The notes under the pieces: model-generated
Told to the model about the DNA's origin: nothing
What the model saw: only the letters and a program-made list of their open reading frames with translations
Databases searched by the model: none
Assembly: GCA_029243385.1 (NCBI GenBank)
Contig: JAQWSC010000001.1
Coordinates: forward strand, 1-64,000
From: Flavobacteriaceae bacterium
Lineage (GTDB): Bacteria; Bacteroidota; Bacteroidia; Flavobacteriales; Flavobacteriaceae
DNA: 64,000 bases
Reading direction: 5' to 3'
In this document: in pieces, positions 1 to 8,990 of the stretch
Layout: every line of letters starts with the position of its first letter
Position numbering within the stretch: the stretch's first letter is position 1
Translations under genes and position numbers: made by a program

Positions 1-14
1 ATTAAAATAAATAC

Positions 15-87
15 GACTTGGTAGCTCAGCTGGTAGAGCATCTCCCTTTTAAGGAGAGGGTCCTGGGTTCGAACCCCAGCCAAGTCA
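15..87 (+). tRNA. tRNA-Lys (anticodon TTT)
   Basis: The cloverleaf can be drawn directly. The acceptor arm GACTTGG (15-21) pairs with CCAAGTC (80-86), with discriminator A87. The D arm contains TAGCTCAG and the T arm contains GGTTCGAACCC. The seven-base anticodon loop CTTTTAA gives anticodon TTT (Lys, AAA/AAG). CCA is not encoded. It lies 13 bases before tRNA-Leu, so the two are probably co-transcribed. Confidence 0.97.
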
Positions 88-100
88 CTTTCTTTGACAT

Positions 101-184
101 GCGCACGTGGCGGAATTGGTAGACGCGCTAGCTTGAGGGGCTAGTGGGAGTATTCCCGTGGAAGTTCGAGTCTTCTCGTGCGCA
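101..184 (+). tRNA. tRNA-Leu (anticodon GAG)
   Basis: The acceptor arm GCGCACG (101-107) pairs perfectly with CGTGCGC (177-183), and A184 is the discriminator. The anticodon stem CTAGC/GCTAG encloses loop TTGAGGG, giving anticodon GAG (Leu, CUC/CUU). A long variable arm (GGGAG...CCCG) is present, as expected of a class II tRNA. CCA is not encoded. Confidence 0.96.
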
Positions 185-198
185 CAATTCTTTTTTTG

Positions 199-235
199 TA
201 TATTTGTTTAACGTTAACCTTTTTTTGTTAAACAT
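199..235 (+). promoter_or_regulatory. Promoter and predicted MerR/B12-regulator operator of the carotenoid operon
   Basis: TATATTTG (199-206) matches the Bacteroidota -7 element TAnnTTTG exactly. TTGTTTAACGTTAAC (204-218) overlaps it and contains the palindrome TTAACGTTAA. A second related half-site, TTGTTAAAC, follows at 225-233. The 12-mer TTGTTTAACGTT recurs inverted in front of the photolyase operon (9687-9698). Operator placement over the -7 box fits repression. Binding by the adjacent regulator is inference. Confidence 0.6.
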
Positions 236-1129
236 TTGAGCCGAGTCAAGAACCACTTCAGCATTAAAAATTTAGAGCATTTGTCCGGAATCAAAGCTCA
301 CACCATCCGGATATGGGAAAAGCGATACAAGCTTATTGAGCCAAACAGAACCGACACCAACATTCGAGTATATTCATTGGAGAATCTTCAAAAACTACTC
401 AATGTGACTCTTTTATACAACGCAGGAGTAAAAATCTCTAAAATTGCTAAACTTAACGAGCAAGAATTCAATGACCATGTCAAAAAAGTAGCCCTCTCCT
501 CCTCTTCCAATCAAAAGGCATTGAACCTGTTCAAACTAGCCATGATTGACTTTGATCAAAATTTATTTACAAAAACCCTCGAAAATCTTCTTGAAGAGCA
601 CAGTTTTGAGACTGTTTTTAACTCCATACTGGTGCATCTTATGAACGATTTGGGAGTGCTTTGGCTTACCAACTCCATAAGCCCAGCACACGAGCACTTT
701 CTTTCAAGTCTTATCAAACAAAAAATACACAGCTTGAGTCAATCCCTAAATAGTCAACCAATCAAGGATACATCCAAAACATTTGTGTTATTTTTACCAG
801 ATGATGAAATACACGAATTAGGGTTGCTTTATTTAAACTATGAATTATTAGCAAAAGGCTATAAAACCATTTATCTGGGACCGTCAGTTCCTATGAAAAG
901 TCTAGAGTCGCTTCAGGAAATTCAAAAACCATTGCATTTCATATCGTATTTGACTGTAGAACCCTCTGTTGATAAAATCAATGATTACATTGATAGTTTC
1001 GAAAAAGAATTTTTATCCAACACCTCAAATCAATTGTGGTTATTGGGTACCCAAGTCCAATACATACAAAAAGCATATCCTAAAGTTTCATTATTTCATT
1101 CCATACCAAACCTAACAAAAGAAGTTTAA
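236..1129 (+). CDS. MerR-family regulator with cobalamin-binding domain (CarH/LitR-like photoreceptor)
   Basis: The protein has 297 residues and a predicted TTG start; no in-frame ATG lies upstream. Residues about 6-75 form a MerR winged helix (HTIRIWEKRY). Residues about 95-170 look like the helical cap of B12-binding proteins, with W143 and E153-H154 in the spacing Wx9EH. Residues about 182-290 form a Rossmann-like B12 domain with E191-x-H193-xx-G196, the ExHxxG motif whose His is the lower cobalt ligand. In CarH/LitR these motifs bind adenosylcobalamin; light breaks the Co-C bond and releases the repressor from DNA. It is the first gene of an operon with crtI, crtB and a hydroxylase (8-base gap to crtI). 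Family and motifs are seen; light sensing is inferred. Confidence 0.88.
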   Translation: MSRVKNHFSIKNLEHLSGIKAHTIRIWEKRYKLIEPNRTDTNIRVYSLENLQKLLNVTLLYNAGVKISKIAKLNEQEFNDHVKKVALSSSSNQKALNLFKLAMIDFDQNLFTKTLENLLEEHSFETVFNSILVHLMNDLGVLWLTNSISPAHEHFLSSLIKQKIHSLSQSLNSQPIKDTSKTFVLFLPDDEIHELGLLYLNYELLAKGYKTIYLGPSVPMKSLESLQEIQKPLHFISYLTVEPSVDKINDYIDSFEKEFLSNTSNQLWLLGTQVQYIQKAYPKVSLFHSIPNLTKEV

Positions 1130-1137
1130 CATACTAT

Positions 1138-2595
1138 ATGAAGAAAAAAATAGCTGTAATTGGATCTGGATTTTCCTCACTTTCTGCTGCCTGTTATTTG
1201 GCCAAAGAAGGGCACGAAGTTCACGTTTATGAAAAAAACAATACCATTGGCGGTCGAGCTCGACAACTAAAGCGCAACGGTTTCACCTTTGATATTGGAC
1301 CCACTTGGTATTGGATGCCAGATATCTTTGAGCGATTTTTTGGTGATTTTGGAAAAACACCTTCTGATTACTATGAACTTTTAAAATTAGACCCTGCTTA
1401 TTGGGTATATTTTGGAGTTCACGATTATATTGAAATCGGAGGGTCATTGGAACAAATTTTTGAGTCCTTTGAAAAGGAAGAACCCGGTAGTGCTAAGCTA
1501 CTCAAAGCATTTATTGCCGAAGCAGAAGACAATTATAATATCGCCATCAAGGATTTGGTGTATAAAATGTACGGACAATCTCCCATGGAGTTGGTTACCC
1601 TCAAAACCATGACCAAGGTCGGTTATTTTATAAATGATATCAAATCAAAGGTTCGAAAGCGTTTTAAAAACAATCGATTGGCTCAAATTTTAGAATTTCC
1701 AGTACTCTTTTTGGGAGCCAAACCAAGTGATACTCCTGCTTTTTATAATTTCATGAATTTTGCAGATTTTGGACTAGGAACTTGGCATCCCAAAAATGGA
1801 ATGTACAGTGTAGTTGAAGGAATCGAACAATTAGCCCTCTCGTTGGGAGTCCACATTCACACTCAAAGCGATGTAAGCTCCATAGAAGTAAAAAACGGAA
1901 AAGCGTGTGGAATTACGGTAAACAATCAAAAAAATGAGGCCGATTTGGTGTTGAGCGGCGCTGATTATCATCATTCCGAAACCTTACTACCCAAACAATA
2001 TAGAGTGTACTCTGAATCCTATTGGGATAAAAAGAAATTCGCACCTTCTTCCCTATTGTTTTACATTGGTTTTGATAAAAAAATTGAACATGTTGCTCAC
2101 CACACCTTATTTTTTGATGTAGATTTTGATGCACATGCTTACACAATATACGACGAACCATCCTGGCCAAAAGAGCCGTTGTTTTATGCGAGTTTTCCTT
2201 CAAAAACTGACAAAGAAGTGGCTCCCGATGGTTGCGAGTCAGCCATTATTTTAATTCCTCTAGCTCCCGGAATTGAAGACACACCCGAAATAAGAGAACA
2301 CTTTTTTAATATCATTCTTGAACGATTTGAAACACTAACCAAACAACAAATCAAAAAAAACATTATCTTTAAGGAGTCCTATTGCGTCAATGATTTTATC
2401 AAAGACTATAATTCTTACAAAGGAAACGCTTATGGTTTGGCAAATACGTTGCTACAAACTGCTTTTTTGCGACCAAAATTAAAAAGCAAAAAAGTGGAAA
2501 ACCTCTACTTCACGGGACAGTTAACTGTGCCGGGGCCTGGAGTTCCCCCCTCATTAATATCAGGGAAGATTGTAGCAGACTTAATTTGCAAATAA
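1138..2595 (+). CDS. crtI: Phytoene desaturase (CrtI-type)
   Basis: The 485-residue FAD-dependent carotenoid desaturase would convert phytoene to lycopene by successive desaturations at the membrane. The N-terminus carries the dinucleotide-binding fold (VIGSGFSSLSAACYLA, then an acidic residue in YEKN and GGRAR). The C-terminus ends with the family signature YFTGQLTVPGPGVPPS and SGKIVADLI. Length is typical for CrtI (about 490). It sits second in the operon, 6 bases before crtB. A related desaturase or ketolase (CrtD/CrtO type) is the alternative, but pairing with crtB favours crtI. No lycopene cyclase or GGPP synthase gene is in this window, so the final carotenoid cannot be deduced. Confidence 0.93.
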   Translation: MKKKIAVIGSGFSSLSAACYLAKEGHEVHVYEKNNTIGGRARQLKRNGFTFDIGPTWYWMPDIFERFFGDFGKTPSDYYELLKLDPAYWVYFGVHDYIEIGGSLEQIFESFEKEEPGSAKLLKAFIAEAEDNYNIAIKDLVYKMYGQSPMELVTLKTMTKVGYFINDIKSKVRKRFKNNRLAQILEFPVLFLGAKPSDTPAFYNFMNFADFGLGTWHPKNGMYSVVEGIEQLALSLGVHIHTQSDVSSIEVKNGKACGITVNNQKNEADLVLSGADYHHSETLLPKQYRVYSESYWDKKKFAPSSLLFYIGFDKKIEHVAHHTLFFDVDFDAHAYTIYDEPSWPKEPLFYASFPSKTDKEVAPDGCESAIILIPLAPGIEDTPEIREHFFNIILERFETLTKQQIKKNIIFKESYCVNDFIKDYNSYKGNAYGLANTLLQTAFLRPKLKSKKVENLYFTGQLTVPGPGVPPSLISGKIVADLICK

Positions 2596-2601
2596 TGTAG
2601 A

Positions 2602-3441
2602 ATGAAAGCACTTTTTGATCAAGTCTCTGAATACTGTAGTAAAATCGTTACCGAAAGTTACAGCACATCTTTTTCTTTAGCAACCCGAATGCTTAGCAAT
2701 TCGATTCGCCAAGACATCTATAACATATACGGATTTGTTCGTTTTGCAGATGAAATTGTAGATAGCTTTCATGGCTTTGATAAAGAAACCTTGTTGAATC
2801 GTTTCCAAAACGACTTGGACAACGCTCTAAAAGACAAAGTGAGCTTGAATCCCATTCTTAACGCCTTTCAAAAAACGGTTCATCAACATCGTATTGATAG
2901 AGAACTCATTGATGCATTTATGAAAAGTATGCGATGGGATTTACACAAAACCACCTATCTCACGCAAGAAGAATACAAAGAATACATTTACGGCTCTGCG
3001 GATGTCGTTGGCTTAATGTGTTTAAAAGTTTTTGTAGGAGGTGATGAGAAAATGTACACAGAATTAAAGCCATCTGCTATGTCCCTTGGCTCTGCTTTTC
3101 AAAAAGTAAACTTTTTAAGGGACCTTAAAGCAGATATTGACGGCCTGAATCGCTCTTATTTTCCCAATGTAGATATTCACAAATTTGACGATGAATCGAA
3201 GCGAAAAATAATTGCTGAAATCGAAGAGGATTTCAATCGCGGTCTAGAGGGAATCTTTCAATTGCCCCCTACAGCCAAATTTGGTGTTTATACCGCATAC
3301 AAGTATTATTTAAGATTATTAATAAAGCTTAAAAAAACTCCGCCTATGAAAATCAAATCTGCCCGAGTACGTGTTCCAAACTACCAAAAAATGGATGTTT
3401 TAGCACGTTCTTTTGTTCGTTACCAACTTAATATTTTATAA
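2602..3441 (+). CDS. crtB: Phytoene synthase
   Basis: The 279-residue protein condenses two geranylgeranyl diphosphates into phytoene, the first committed carotenoid step. Both Asp-rich Mg2+-diphosphate motifs of squalene/phytoene synthases are visible: DEIVD at residues 50-54 and DLKAD at 174-178 within NFLRDLKAD. It follows crtI by 6 bases and precedes the hydroxylase by 10, so the three are almost certainly one transcript. Squalene synthase is unlikely given the crtI neighbour. Confidence 0.95.
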   Translation: MKALFDQVSEYCSKIVTESYSTSFSLATRMLSNSIRQDIYNIYGFVRFADEIVDSFHGFDKETLLNRFQNDLDNALKDKVSLNPILNAFQKTVHQHRIDRELIDAFMKSMRWDLHKTTYLTQEEYKEYIYGSADVVGLMCLKVFVGGDEKMYTELKPSAMSLGSAFQKVNFLRDLKADIDGLNRSYFPNVDIHKFDDESKRKIIAEIEEDFNRGLEGIFQLPPTAKFGVYTAYKYYLRLLIKLKKTPPMKIKSARVRVPNYQKMDVLARSFVRYQLNIL

Positions 3442-3451
3442 TTCCTACACA

Positions 3452-3889
3452 ATGATTTGGACATTGGTTCTGATACTAACATTTGTATTAATGGAAGGAA
3501 TGGCATGGTTCTCACACAAGTATATCATGCACGGTTTTTTATGGAACTTGCACAAAGACCATCACAAGAAAAATCACAAATCTTGGTTTGAACGCAACGA
3601 CTTCTTTTTTATTTTTTATGCCCTTGTAAGCGCAGGATTCATGGTTCTTTGGGGTGAATATAACTTTTGGCCGGGATTCCCAATCGCATTGGGTATTTTC
3701 TTGTACGGTCTGACCTATTTTTTGGTACATGATATTTTTATTCACCAACGATTCAAACTGTTTAGAAATGCTAATAATTGGTACGCTCGAGGGATTCGAA
3801 GGGCACACAAAATGCATCACAAACATTTGGACAAGGAAGAAGGAGAATGTTTCGGGATGTTGTGGGTGCCGATAAAGTATTTTAAATAG
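3452..3889 (+). CDS. crtZ: Beta-carotene hydroxylase-like (CrtZ family) membrane protein
   Basis: The protein has 145 residues from the ATG at 3452. An upstream in-frame ATG at 3413 would overlap crtB by 29 bases and adds a non-conserved extension, so it was not used. Several hydrophobic helices and clustered histidines (HKYIMH, HKDHH, HDIFIH, HKMHHKH) match the di-iron sterol desaturase/fatty-acid hydroxylase superfamily, to which CrtZ belongs. CrtZ adds 3-hydroxyl groups to beta-ionone rings to give zeaxanthin. It is the last gene of the operon and converges on ribH with a 4-base gap. Confidence 0.88.
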   Translation: MIWTLVLILTFVLMEGMAWFSHKYIMHGFLWNLHKDHHKKNHKSWFERNDFFFIFYALVSAGFMVLWGEYNFWPGFPIALGIFLYGLTYFLVHDIFIHQRFKLFRNANNWYARGIRRAHKMHHKHLDKEEGECFGMLWVPIKYFK

Positions 3890-3893
3890 GGAT

Positions 3894-4367
3894 TTACAAG
3901 CGTGCCATTTTAATTGCAGCAATTGCGGCTTCTGTCCCTTTGTTACCTAATTTACCTCCACTGCGATCCTGAGCTTGTTGAAGCGTGTTGTCTGTAAGTA
4001 CACAAAAAATAACAGGTACTTCCCCATGAACATTCAAGTCTTTTATACCATAAGCAGTAGCCTGACATACAAAATCAAAATGCTTGGTTTCGCCTTGAAT
4101 GACACTTCCAATGGCAATAACAGCATCCACTTTTTGATTTTGGAGAAATTTACTTCCGTAAATCAATTCAAAACTACCCGGAACCGTAATGCGTTGGATT
4201 TGTTCGGGTAGAACTCCTTTAGCGATAAAAAGATCGTAAGCACCCTTATATAGGTTTTCTGTGATTTCTGCATTCCATTCGGATACTACAATTCCAAAAG
4301 AAAGACCTTTTGCACTTGGAACATCTTCCAAGCTTACAGAAAAGGAATTTTGATGAAGAGTAGCCAT
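3894..4367 (-). CDS. ribH: 6,7-dimethyl-8-ribityllumazine synthase
   Basis: The 157-residue protein catalyses the penultimate step of riboflavin synthesis, joining the ribityl-amino-uracil precursor with 3,4-dihydroxy-2-butanone 4-phosphate. Family motifs are present: VVSEWN near the N-terminus, VPGSFEL in the middle, GSVIQGETKHFDFVC with the catalytic His, and FCVLT. Length is standard. It lies 5 bases downstream of the TPR gene, so the two form an operon. Its product is also the antenna pigment of known FeS-BCP photolyases, one of which is encoded at 13624. Confidence 0.96.
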   Translation of the reverse strand: MATLHQNSFSVSLEDVPSAKGLSFGIVVSEWNAEITENLYKGAYDLFIAKGVLPEQIQRITVPGSFELIYGSKFLQNQKVDAVIAIGSVIQGETKHFDFVCQATAYGIKDLNVHGEVPVIFCVLTDNTLQQAQDRSGGKLGNKGTEAAIAAIKMARL

Positions 4368-4372
4368 AACGA

Positions 4373-5128
4373 TTATTTGGACGCTTGACCGATATAAATA
4401 TCAATTAACGAAGCCTCTTCTGAGGAAGCATATTCATTTTTAATAGTTTCAAAATGATCTTTGGCTACGGAGTATTTTTCCAACGCCAAAGCCGTTTGAC
4501 CCGCTTTCATTAGAAATCGTGGCGAAGTAAACGAATTGGGGTTTGATGCAGCTGCTTTTTCGTAATAATCTAGTGCGTCTTCTAACTGATTGATGTTAGC
4601 AAATGCATCGGCAATACCTCCCAGTGCTAGCGCATTGAGCAACAAATCATCTGAAGAAAAATCTTGAAGATATTCAATCGCCTTGTCAAACTTGTTAAGA
4701 TTTAGATAAGACATTCCAGCACTGTAAGTAGCTATACTCGCCGCAGGTGTTCCACTATATTGTTCAATAATATCTAAAAAACCGTACTTACCCGATCCAC
4801 CTTCGAGCGCAAGGGTAAATAAAGAATCGCTAGATTCGGTATCATTTAGTGCTAGATCAAAATATTGTTGAGCTTGAAAGATTTCTTCATTAGCTTCTGA
4901 TATTTTGGGAGACAAAATAAAATTTGTGTAAGCCAAATAACCTAGGACTATAAGTACAACGGCACCTATTCCAGACAGAATGTAGTTTTGGTTTTGAGCA
5001 ACCCAAGCTTCACTTTTAGATGCACTTTCATCCAGTGTACTAAAAACTTCTGCGGTGGTGCTTTCTTGACCTAAGTTGTCGTTTTGTTGGTTTTTGGGTT
5101 TAGACCCTCTTTTCTTATACGTTGCCAT
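4373..5128 (-). CDS. Membrane-anchored tetratricopeptide repeat protein
   Basis: The protein has 251 residues from the ATG at 5128 ([10 protein letters not shown]). A TTG-initiated extension of 6 residues is possible but unlikely. A basic N-terminal segment is followed by a single membrane helix at about residues 47-67 ([18 protein letters not shown]) and TPR-like helical repeats in the remaining part ([40 protein letters not shown]). The topology puts the repeats in the periplasm, like YfgM/YbgF-type scaffolds. A perfect -7 element TATTTTTG on the minus strand (5148-5155) lies just upstream. Specific function is unknown. It forms a two-gene unit with ribH and is divergent from recF, an order common in flavobacteria. 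Confidence 0.88.
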   Translation of the reverse strand: MATYKKRGSKPKNQQNDNLGQESTTAEVFSTLDESASKSEAWVAQNQNYILSGIGAVVLIVLGYLAYTNFILSPKISEANEEIFQAQQYFDLALNDTESSDSLFTLALEGGSGKYGFLDIIEQYSGTPAASIATYSAGMSYLNLNKFDKAIEYLQDFSSDDLLLNALALGGIADAFANINQLEDALDYYEKAAASNPNSFTSPRFLMKAGQTALALEKYSVAKDHFETIKNEYASSEEASLIDIYIGQASK

Positions 5129-5244
5129 GGCTGTTTTTTGAATCAAGCAAAAATAAAATTTTTATTCTAATGATTCGTGCTAAAAACTTGATAATTTTCA
5201 ATAATTTGCAGAACATTATCAATATCCGCAATATTACTTGGGCA

Positions 5245-6333
5245 ATGAGCACTTTACAACTCAACCATTTATCGCTTATCAACTACAAAAATATTGAAGC
5301 CAAATCGTTTGATTTTGACCAAAAAATCAACTGCTTTGTTGGGAATAATGGTGTTGGAAAAACCAATATATTGGATGCTATATACCATCTAGCACTCGGA
5401 AAAAGCTATTTCAACCCTATCGGTTCTCAAAACATTCGCCACGGAGAAGATTTTATGGTCGTTGAAGGTGTTTTTAGTAAAAAAGACAAAAAAGAATCCA
5501 TTATCTGTAGTTTAAAAAGAGGACAGAATAAAATTTTAAAAAAAAATGGAAAAGCCTATGAAAAGTTTTCGGATCACATTGGCTTCATTCCATTGGTTAT
5601 TATTTCTCCTTCAGATCGAGACCTGATAATCGAAGGAAGTAGCATACGACGAAAATTTATTGACAGTGTGATTTCGCAATCCAACAAATCGTATTTGATG
5701 CAAGTCATCAATTATCAAAAAGTTGTTTCTCAGCGCAATGCATTGCTAAAATATTTTGCACTCAACAGTACTTTTGACAAAGACACCTTAGCTGTTTACA
5801 ATCAGCAACTGTGTGAATTAGCGGCTCCCATATTTGAAGCCCGAAACGCTTTTTTAAATGATTTTACACCCATTTTTAAAGACCGTTATCGATCAATTAG
5901 TAGCGGAACAGAAGCTGTAAACATCGTGTATCAAAGCACACTTCACGATACTGACCTTGCCATCCAACTCGAAGAGAATCTCAAACGAGATCGCGTTTTA
6001 CAATACACAAGCGTAGGGATTCATAAAGATGATTTACGCTTTGAAATTGATGAGTTTCCGATAAAAAAATTTGGAAGTCAAGGGCAGCAAAAGTCATTTT
6101 TAATTGCTTTAAAGTTGGCGCAATTTGATTTTATAAAAAACCAATCCAACGTCCCTCCTATTTTATTGCTCGACGATGTATTTGATAAATTGGATGAAGA
6201 ACGTGTTTCTCATATTATGAAGCTGGTAGAGGATTCTGAGTTTGGGCAAATATTTATTTCTGATACGCATCCCGAACGAACCGAACAAGTCATAAAAGAA
6301 TCGCATCAATCGTATAAAATTTTTACGCTGTGA
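5245..6333 (+). CDS. recF: DNA replication and repair protein RecF
   Basis: The protein has 362 residues from ATG 5245 ([18 protein letters not shown]), the usual RecF N-terminus; longer in-frame starts add a non-conserved AT-rich leader. The Walker A motif GNNGVGKTN is near residue 35, the ABC-type signature region GSQGQQKSF near 280, and Walker [12 protein letters not shown] near 310. RecF is an SMC-like ATPase that loads RecA at ssDNA gaps with RecO and RecR. The stop overlaps the GTG of the DUF721 gene by four bases, so the two are translationally coupled. Confidence 0.96.
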   Translation: MSTLQLNHLSLINYKNIEAKSFDFDQKINCFVGNNGVGKTNILDAIYHLALGKSYFNPIGSQNIRHGEDFMVVEGVFSKKDKKESIICSLKRGQNKILKKNGKAYEKFSDHIGFIPLVIISPSDRDLIIEGSSIRRKFIDSVISQSNKSYLMQVINYQKVVSQRNALLKYFALNSTFDKDTLAVYNQQLCELAAPIFEARNAFLNDFTPIFKDRYRSISSGTEAVNIVYQSTLHDTDLAIQLEENLKRDRVLQYTSVGIHKDDLRFEIDEFPIKKFGSQGQQKSFLIALKLAQFDFIKNQSNVPPILLLDDVFDKLDEERVSHIMKLVEDSEFGQIFISDTHPERTEQVIKESHQSYKIFTL

Positions 6334-6623
6334 AACGACAACACGAAAGCAAAAAAATTGGAACCATTTTGAAAGAAATGATTGAAGGAAAACCACTTGA
6401 AAGAGGAATTGACAGTGTGCGTATTCGTGAAGTATGGGAAGAGCAAATGGGAGCGAGTATCTTGGCTTACACCGAAGAAATTGTACTTAAAAACAGTACG
6501 CTTTTTGTAAAATTATCATCGGCGGTGTTGCGCGAAGAACTGGGGTATGGCAAAGAAAAAATAAAAAACTTACTCAACGAATCACTTGACAAAGAAGTCG
6601 TTAAAAAAATTGTATTTCGTTAA
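6330..6623 (+). CDS. DUF721 (DciA-like) protein
   Basis: The protein has 97 residues with a GTG start at 6330 inside GTGA, overlapping the recF stop. It has the DUF721 pattern: a conserved WEEQMG segment followed by a small domain ending [19 protein letters not shown]721 includes DciA, the ancestral bacterial loader of the DnaB helicase; coupling to recF supports a replication role. Family membership is by pattern, not by search. The stop codon overlaps the ndk stop on the other strand by four bases. Confidence 0.85.
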   Translation: MKRQHESKKIGTILKEMIEGKPLERGIDSVRIREVWEEQMGASILAYTEEIVLKNSTLFVKLSSAVLREELGYGKEKIKNLLNESLDKEVVKKIVFR

Positions 6624-7039
6624 AATATTTCTCTTCCAGAAAAATGAAATGCACCTTCAATGGCAGCATTTTCATCACTGTCAGAACCATGAACTGCATT
6701 CTCACCCATAGACGTGGCATAAAGCGCGCGAATGGTTCCTTCGGCTGCTTCTGATGGATTGGTAGCGCCAATAAGCATTCTAAAATCTGCCACCGCATTT
6801 TCCTTTTCCAAAATAGCAGCAACGATAGGGCCACGAGTCATAAAAGTCACCAAATCGCCAAAAAATGGACGTTCTTTGTGAACAGCATAAAAAGCCTCGG
6901 CTTCAGAGATACTCAACTGGGTGTATTTCAAGGCAACAATTGAAAAACCTGCTGCATTGATTTTCTCTAAAATCGCTCCAATATGACCGTTTTCTACCGC
7001 ATCTGGCTTAATCATTGTAAAAGTTCTGTTACTAGACAT
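6620..7039 (-). CDS. ndk: Nucleoside diphosphate kinase
   Basis: The 139-residue protein transfers the gamma phosphate from ATP to NDPs through a phospho-histidine. The NDK core is clear: [13 protein letters not shown] at the N-terminus, [26 protein letters not shown], and the active-site HGSDSDENA with His near residue 116. Length is canonical. A minus-strand -7 element TAGGTTTG (7053-7060) lies upstream, giving a short leader. It is divergent from the DUF2520 gene. Confidence 0.97.
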   Translation of the reverse strand: MSSNRTFTMIKPDAVENGHIGAILEKINAAGFSIVALKYTQLSISEAEAFYAVHKERPFFGDLVTFMTRGPIVAAILEKENAVADFRMLIGATNPSEAAEGTIRALYATSMGENAVHGSDSDENAAIEGAFHFSGREIF

Positions 7040-7052
7040 GATATTTTTTTTG

Positions 7053-7101
7053 CAAACCTACTAAATTTTAAAGAGCTACTAACAGTTTATTTGTATTTTT
7101 G
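7053..7101. promoter_or_regulatory. Divergent promoters for ndk (-) and the DUF2520 gene (+)
   Basis: On the minus strand CAAACCTA at 7053-7060 reads TAGGTTTG. On the plus strand TATTTTTG lies at 7094-7101. Both fit TAnnTTTG. The plus-strand box ends only four bases before the ATG at 7106, so transcription would start at or next to the start codon. No clear -33 TTG was found for either. Confidence 0.5.
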
Positions 7102-7105
7102 CAAG

Positions 7106-7873
7106 ATGCTAAACACAGTAATTATTGGAACAGGCAATTTGGCCTTTCAATTAGCAAACGTTTTTTACGAAACAGAAGAAATTCATGTAACCCAAATTTG
7201 TGGAAGAGCGCCTTCACTTCCCAGCGGATTTTATTCTGACATAGATTACTGCTCGACCTATGAAGCATTGTTGGAAGCTGACGTGTATGTTATTGCCGTT
7301 TCAGATTCTGCAATAGCGTCAGTAGTTAAACAACTTCCGTTTAAGGATCGATTGGTTGTCCATACGGCGGGAGCGGTCTCAATGGAAGTTTTGGAAGGGC
7401 AAAATCGAAAAGGAGTATTTTATCCGCTGCAAAGCTTTTCCAAAAATACAACTACCACCTTTACAAACATTCCCATTTGTGTGGAAGCTTTTCAACCAAA
7501 GGATCACGAATTGTTGATAAAGATTGCCAATTATATTAGCAATTCTGTTTATACAATTGATTCGCAACAACGATTGGCATTGCATACAGCTGCCGTTTTT
7601 GTAAACAATTTTACCAATCATTTGTATCAAATAGGATTTGAAATATGCGAGCAACACAACCTGCCTTTTGAGGTTCTAAAGCCCATTATTATAGAAACTG
7701 CTCATAAGATCGCCAACACTTCTCCAAAAGAAGTGCAAACTGGACCTGCAAAGCGAGGAGATACAGACACCCTGAAAAAACACATAAATTCAATTACCGA
7801 TAAAAAACACCTAGAAATCTACAATTTATTAACCCAACATATTTTATCCCAACATGGAAAAAACATCCTATAA
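7106..7873 (+). CDS. DUF2520/Rossmann-fold NAD(P)-dependent oxidoreductase
   Basis: The protein has 255 residues from ATG 7106. A longer frame beginning at 6983 runs back through the ndk start and was rejected. The N-terminus is a Rossmann fold (VIIGTGNLAFQLANVF), then VYVIAVSDSAIASV and VVHTAGAVSM, as in ketopantoate/F420-type reductases. The C-terminal helical DUF2520 part contains HTAAVFVNNFTNHLY and TGPAKRGD. Substrate is unknown. It overlaps kdsC by 20 bases and starts a probable operon with kdsC, maf and the MIP channel. Confidence 0.87.
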   Translation: MLNTVIIGTGNLAFQLANVFYETEEIHVTQICGRAPSLPSGFYSDIDYCSTYEALLEADVYVIAVSDSAIASVVKQLPFKDRLVVHTAGAVSMEVLEGQNRKGVFYPLQSFSKNTTTTFTNIPICVEAFQPKDHELLIKIANYISNSVYTIDSQQRLALHTAAVFVNNFTNHLYQIGFEICEQHNLPFEVLKPIIIETAHKIANTSPKEVQTGPAKRGDTDTLKKHINSITDKKHLEIYNLLTQHILSQHGKNIL

Positions 7874-8387
7874 AAAAAAACTAATTAACATTACCACTTT
7901 CATTTTTGATTTTGACGGAGTCATGAGCGATGGAGACATTACCGTTACTACCGAAGGTGAAATGATTCGCACTATGAACGTTAAAGATGGTTACGCCTTA
8001 AAAGCCGCCTTGAATGCAGGATTTAAAGTCTGTATTATTTCTGGAGGAACCAATGAGGGTGTTCGCAAAAGACTCAGTGACCTTGGAATTGTAGATATCT
8101 ATCTAGGTGCCAACCAAAAAGAGGAAGTTTTAAACAAGTATCTCTCCCAAAAAGACATTCAACCCGAGCACATTTTGTATATGGGAGACGACATTCCTGA
8201 TTATCCAGCTATGAAAAAAGTAGGACTCCCCACCTGCCCACAAGATGCAGTCCCAGAAATTAGAGCCATTTCAGAGTATATTTCTCACAAAAAAGGAGGT
8301 AAAGGATGTGTTCGAGACGTTATCGAACAAGTTCTGAAAATTCACGGAAAATGGATGAATACGACTGATGCTTCGTTGAACGCATAA
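7854..8387 (+). CDS. kdsC: 3-deoxy-D-manno-octulosonate 8-phosphate phosphatase-type HAD hydrolase (KdsC)
   Basis: The 177-residue protein would remove the phosphate from KDO-8-phosphate in lipopolysaccharide core synthesis. HAD motifs are in order: FDFDGVMSDG (motif I nucleophile Asp), IISGG (motif II), K near NQKEEVL, and MGDDIPD (motif IV). The small C0 type without a cap domain and the length match KdsC. The start overlaps the DUF2520 gene by 20 bases. Another C0 HAD sugar phosphatase remains possible. Confidence 0.9.
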   Translation: MEKTSYKKKLINITTFIFDFDGVMSDGDITVTTEGEMIRTMNVKDGYALKAALNAGFKVCIISGGTNEGVRKRLSDLGIVDIYLGANQKEEVLNKYLSQKDIQPEHILYMGDDIPDYPAMKKVGLPTCPQDAVPEIRAISEYISHKKGGKGCVRDVIEQVLKIHGKWMNTTDASLNA

Positions 8388-8393
8388 ATTTTT

Positions 8394-8981
8394 ATGGATT
8401 TTCTTTCAAGCTATCGAGTTATTTTAGGATCGGGTTCTCCGAGAAGAAAGGCATTGCTTGAGGCAATAGGCATTTCGTTTGAAGTACAAATACGATCTAT
8501 TGATGAAACCTTTCCCGACTCTCACAAAGGAGCAGAAATAACCGATTATTTGGCAAAATTAAAGGCAAGTCCCTTTTTATCTGAATTAAAAAACAACGAT
8601 ATTCTTATTACTTCAGATACATTGGTATGGCATGAAGGAAAGGCATTGGGAAAGCCCAATTCAGCAGAGGAAGCAAAACAAATGTTACGCTCGCTTTCTG
8701 GAAAAGTGCACCAGGTAATTACTTCCGTCTGTTTTTCAACCCTTAAAAAACAATACATTGTAAACGATACGACCAAGGTTTTTTTTAAAACATTTACCGA
8801 GCAAGAAATTGATTATTACATTACCCACTTTAAACCATTCGACAAAGCAGGAGCATACGGTATTCAAGAATGGATAGGGCTTGTTGGCGTAGAAAGAATA
8901 GAAGGAAGTTATGAGACAGTGGTCGGTTTTCCAGTATTTTTGGTTTATAAAAATTTACAATCAATCGTTGAAAGCAATTAA
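8394..8981 (+). CDS. maf: Maf-family nucleotide pyrophosphatase
   Basis: The 195-residue protein is a house-cleaning nucleoside triphosphate pyrophosphatase acting on dTTP/UTP or modified nucleotides. The N-terminus ILGSGSPRRKALLEAIG is the Maf signature, followed by ITSDTLVWHEGKALGKP and the C-terminal GAYGIQEWIG with GSYETVVGFP. It follows kdsC by 6 bases, in the order usual for Bacteroidota. Confidence 0.94.
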   Translation: MDFLSSYRVILGSGSPRRKALLEAIGISFEVQIRSIDETFPDSHKGAEITDYLAKLKASPFLSELKNNDILITSDTLVWHEGKALGKPNSAEEAKQMLRSLSGKVHQVITSVCFSTLKKQYIVNDTTKVFFKTFTEQEIDYYITHFKPFDKAGAYGIQEWIGLVGVERIEGSYETVVGFPVFLVYKNLQSIVESN

Positions 8982-8990
8982 TAAGTAACT

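Noticed and set aside
6983-7105. Longer start for the DUF2520 gene
   Set aside because: The extension runs through the ndk start on the other strand and the predicted promoters; VIIGTGN should be near the N-terminus.
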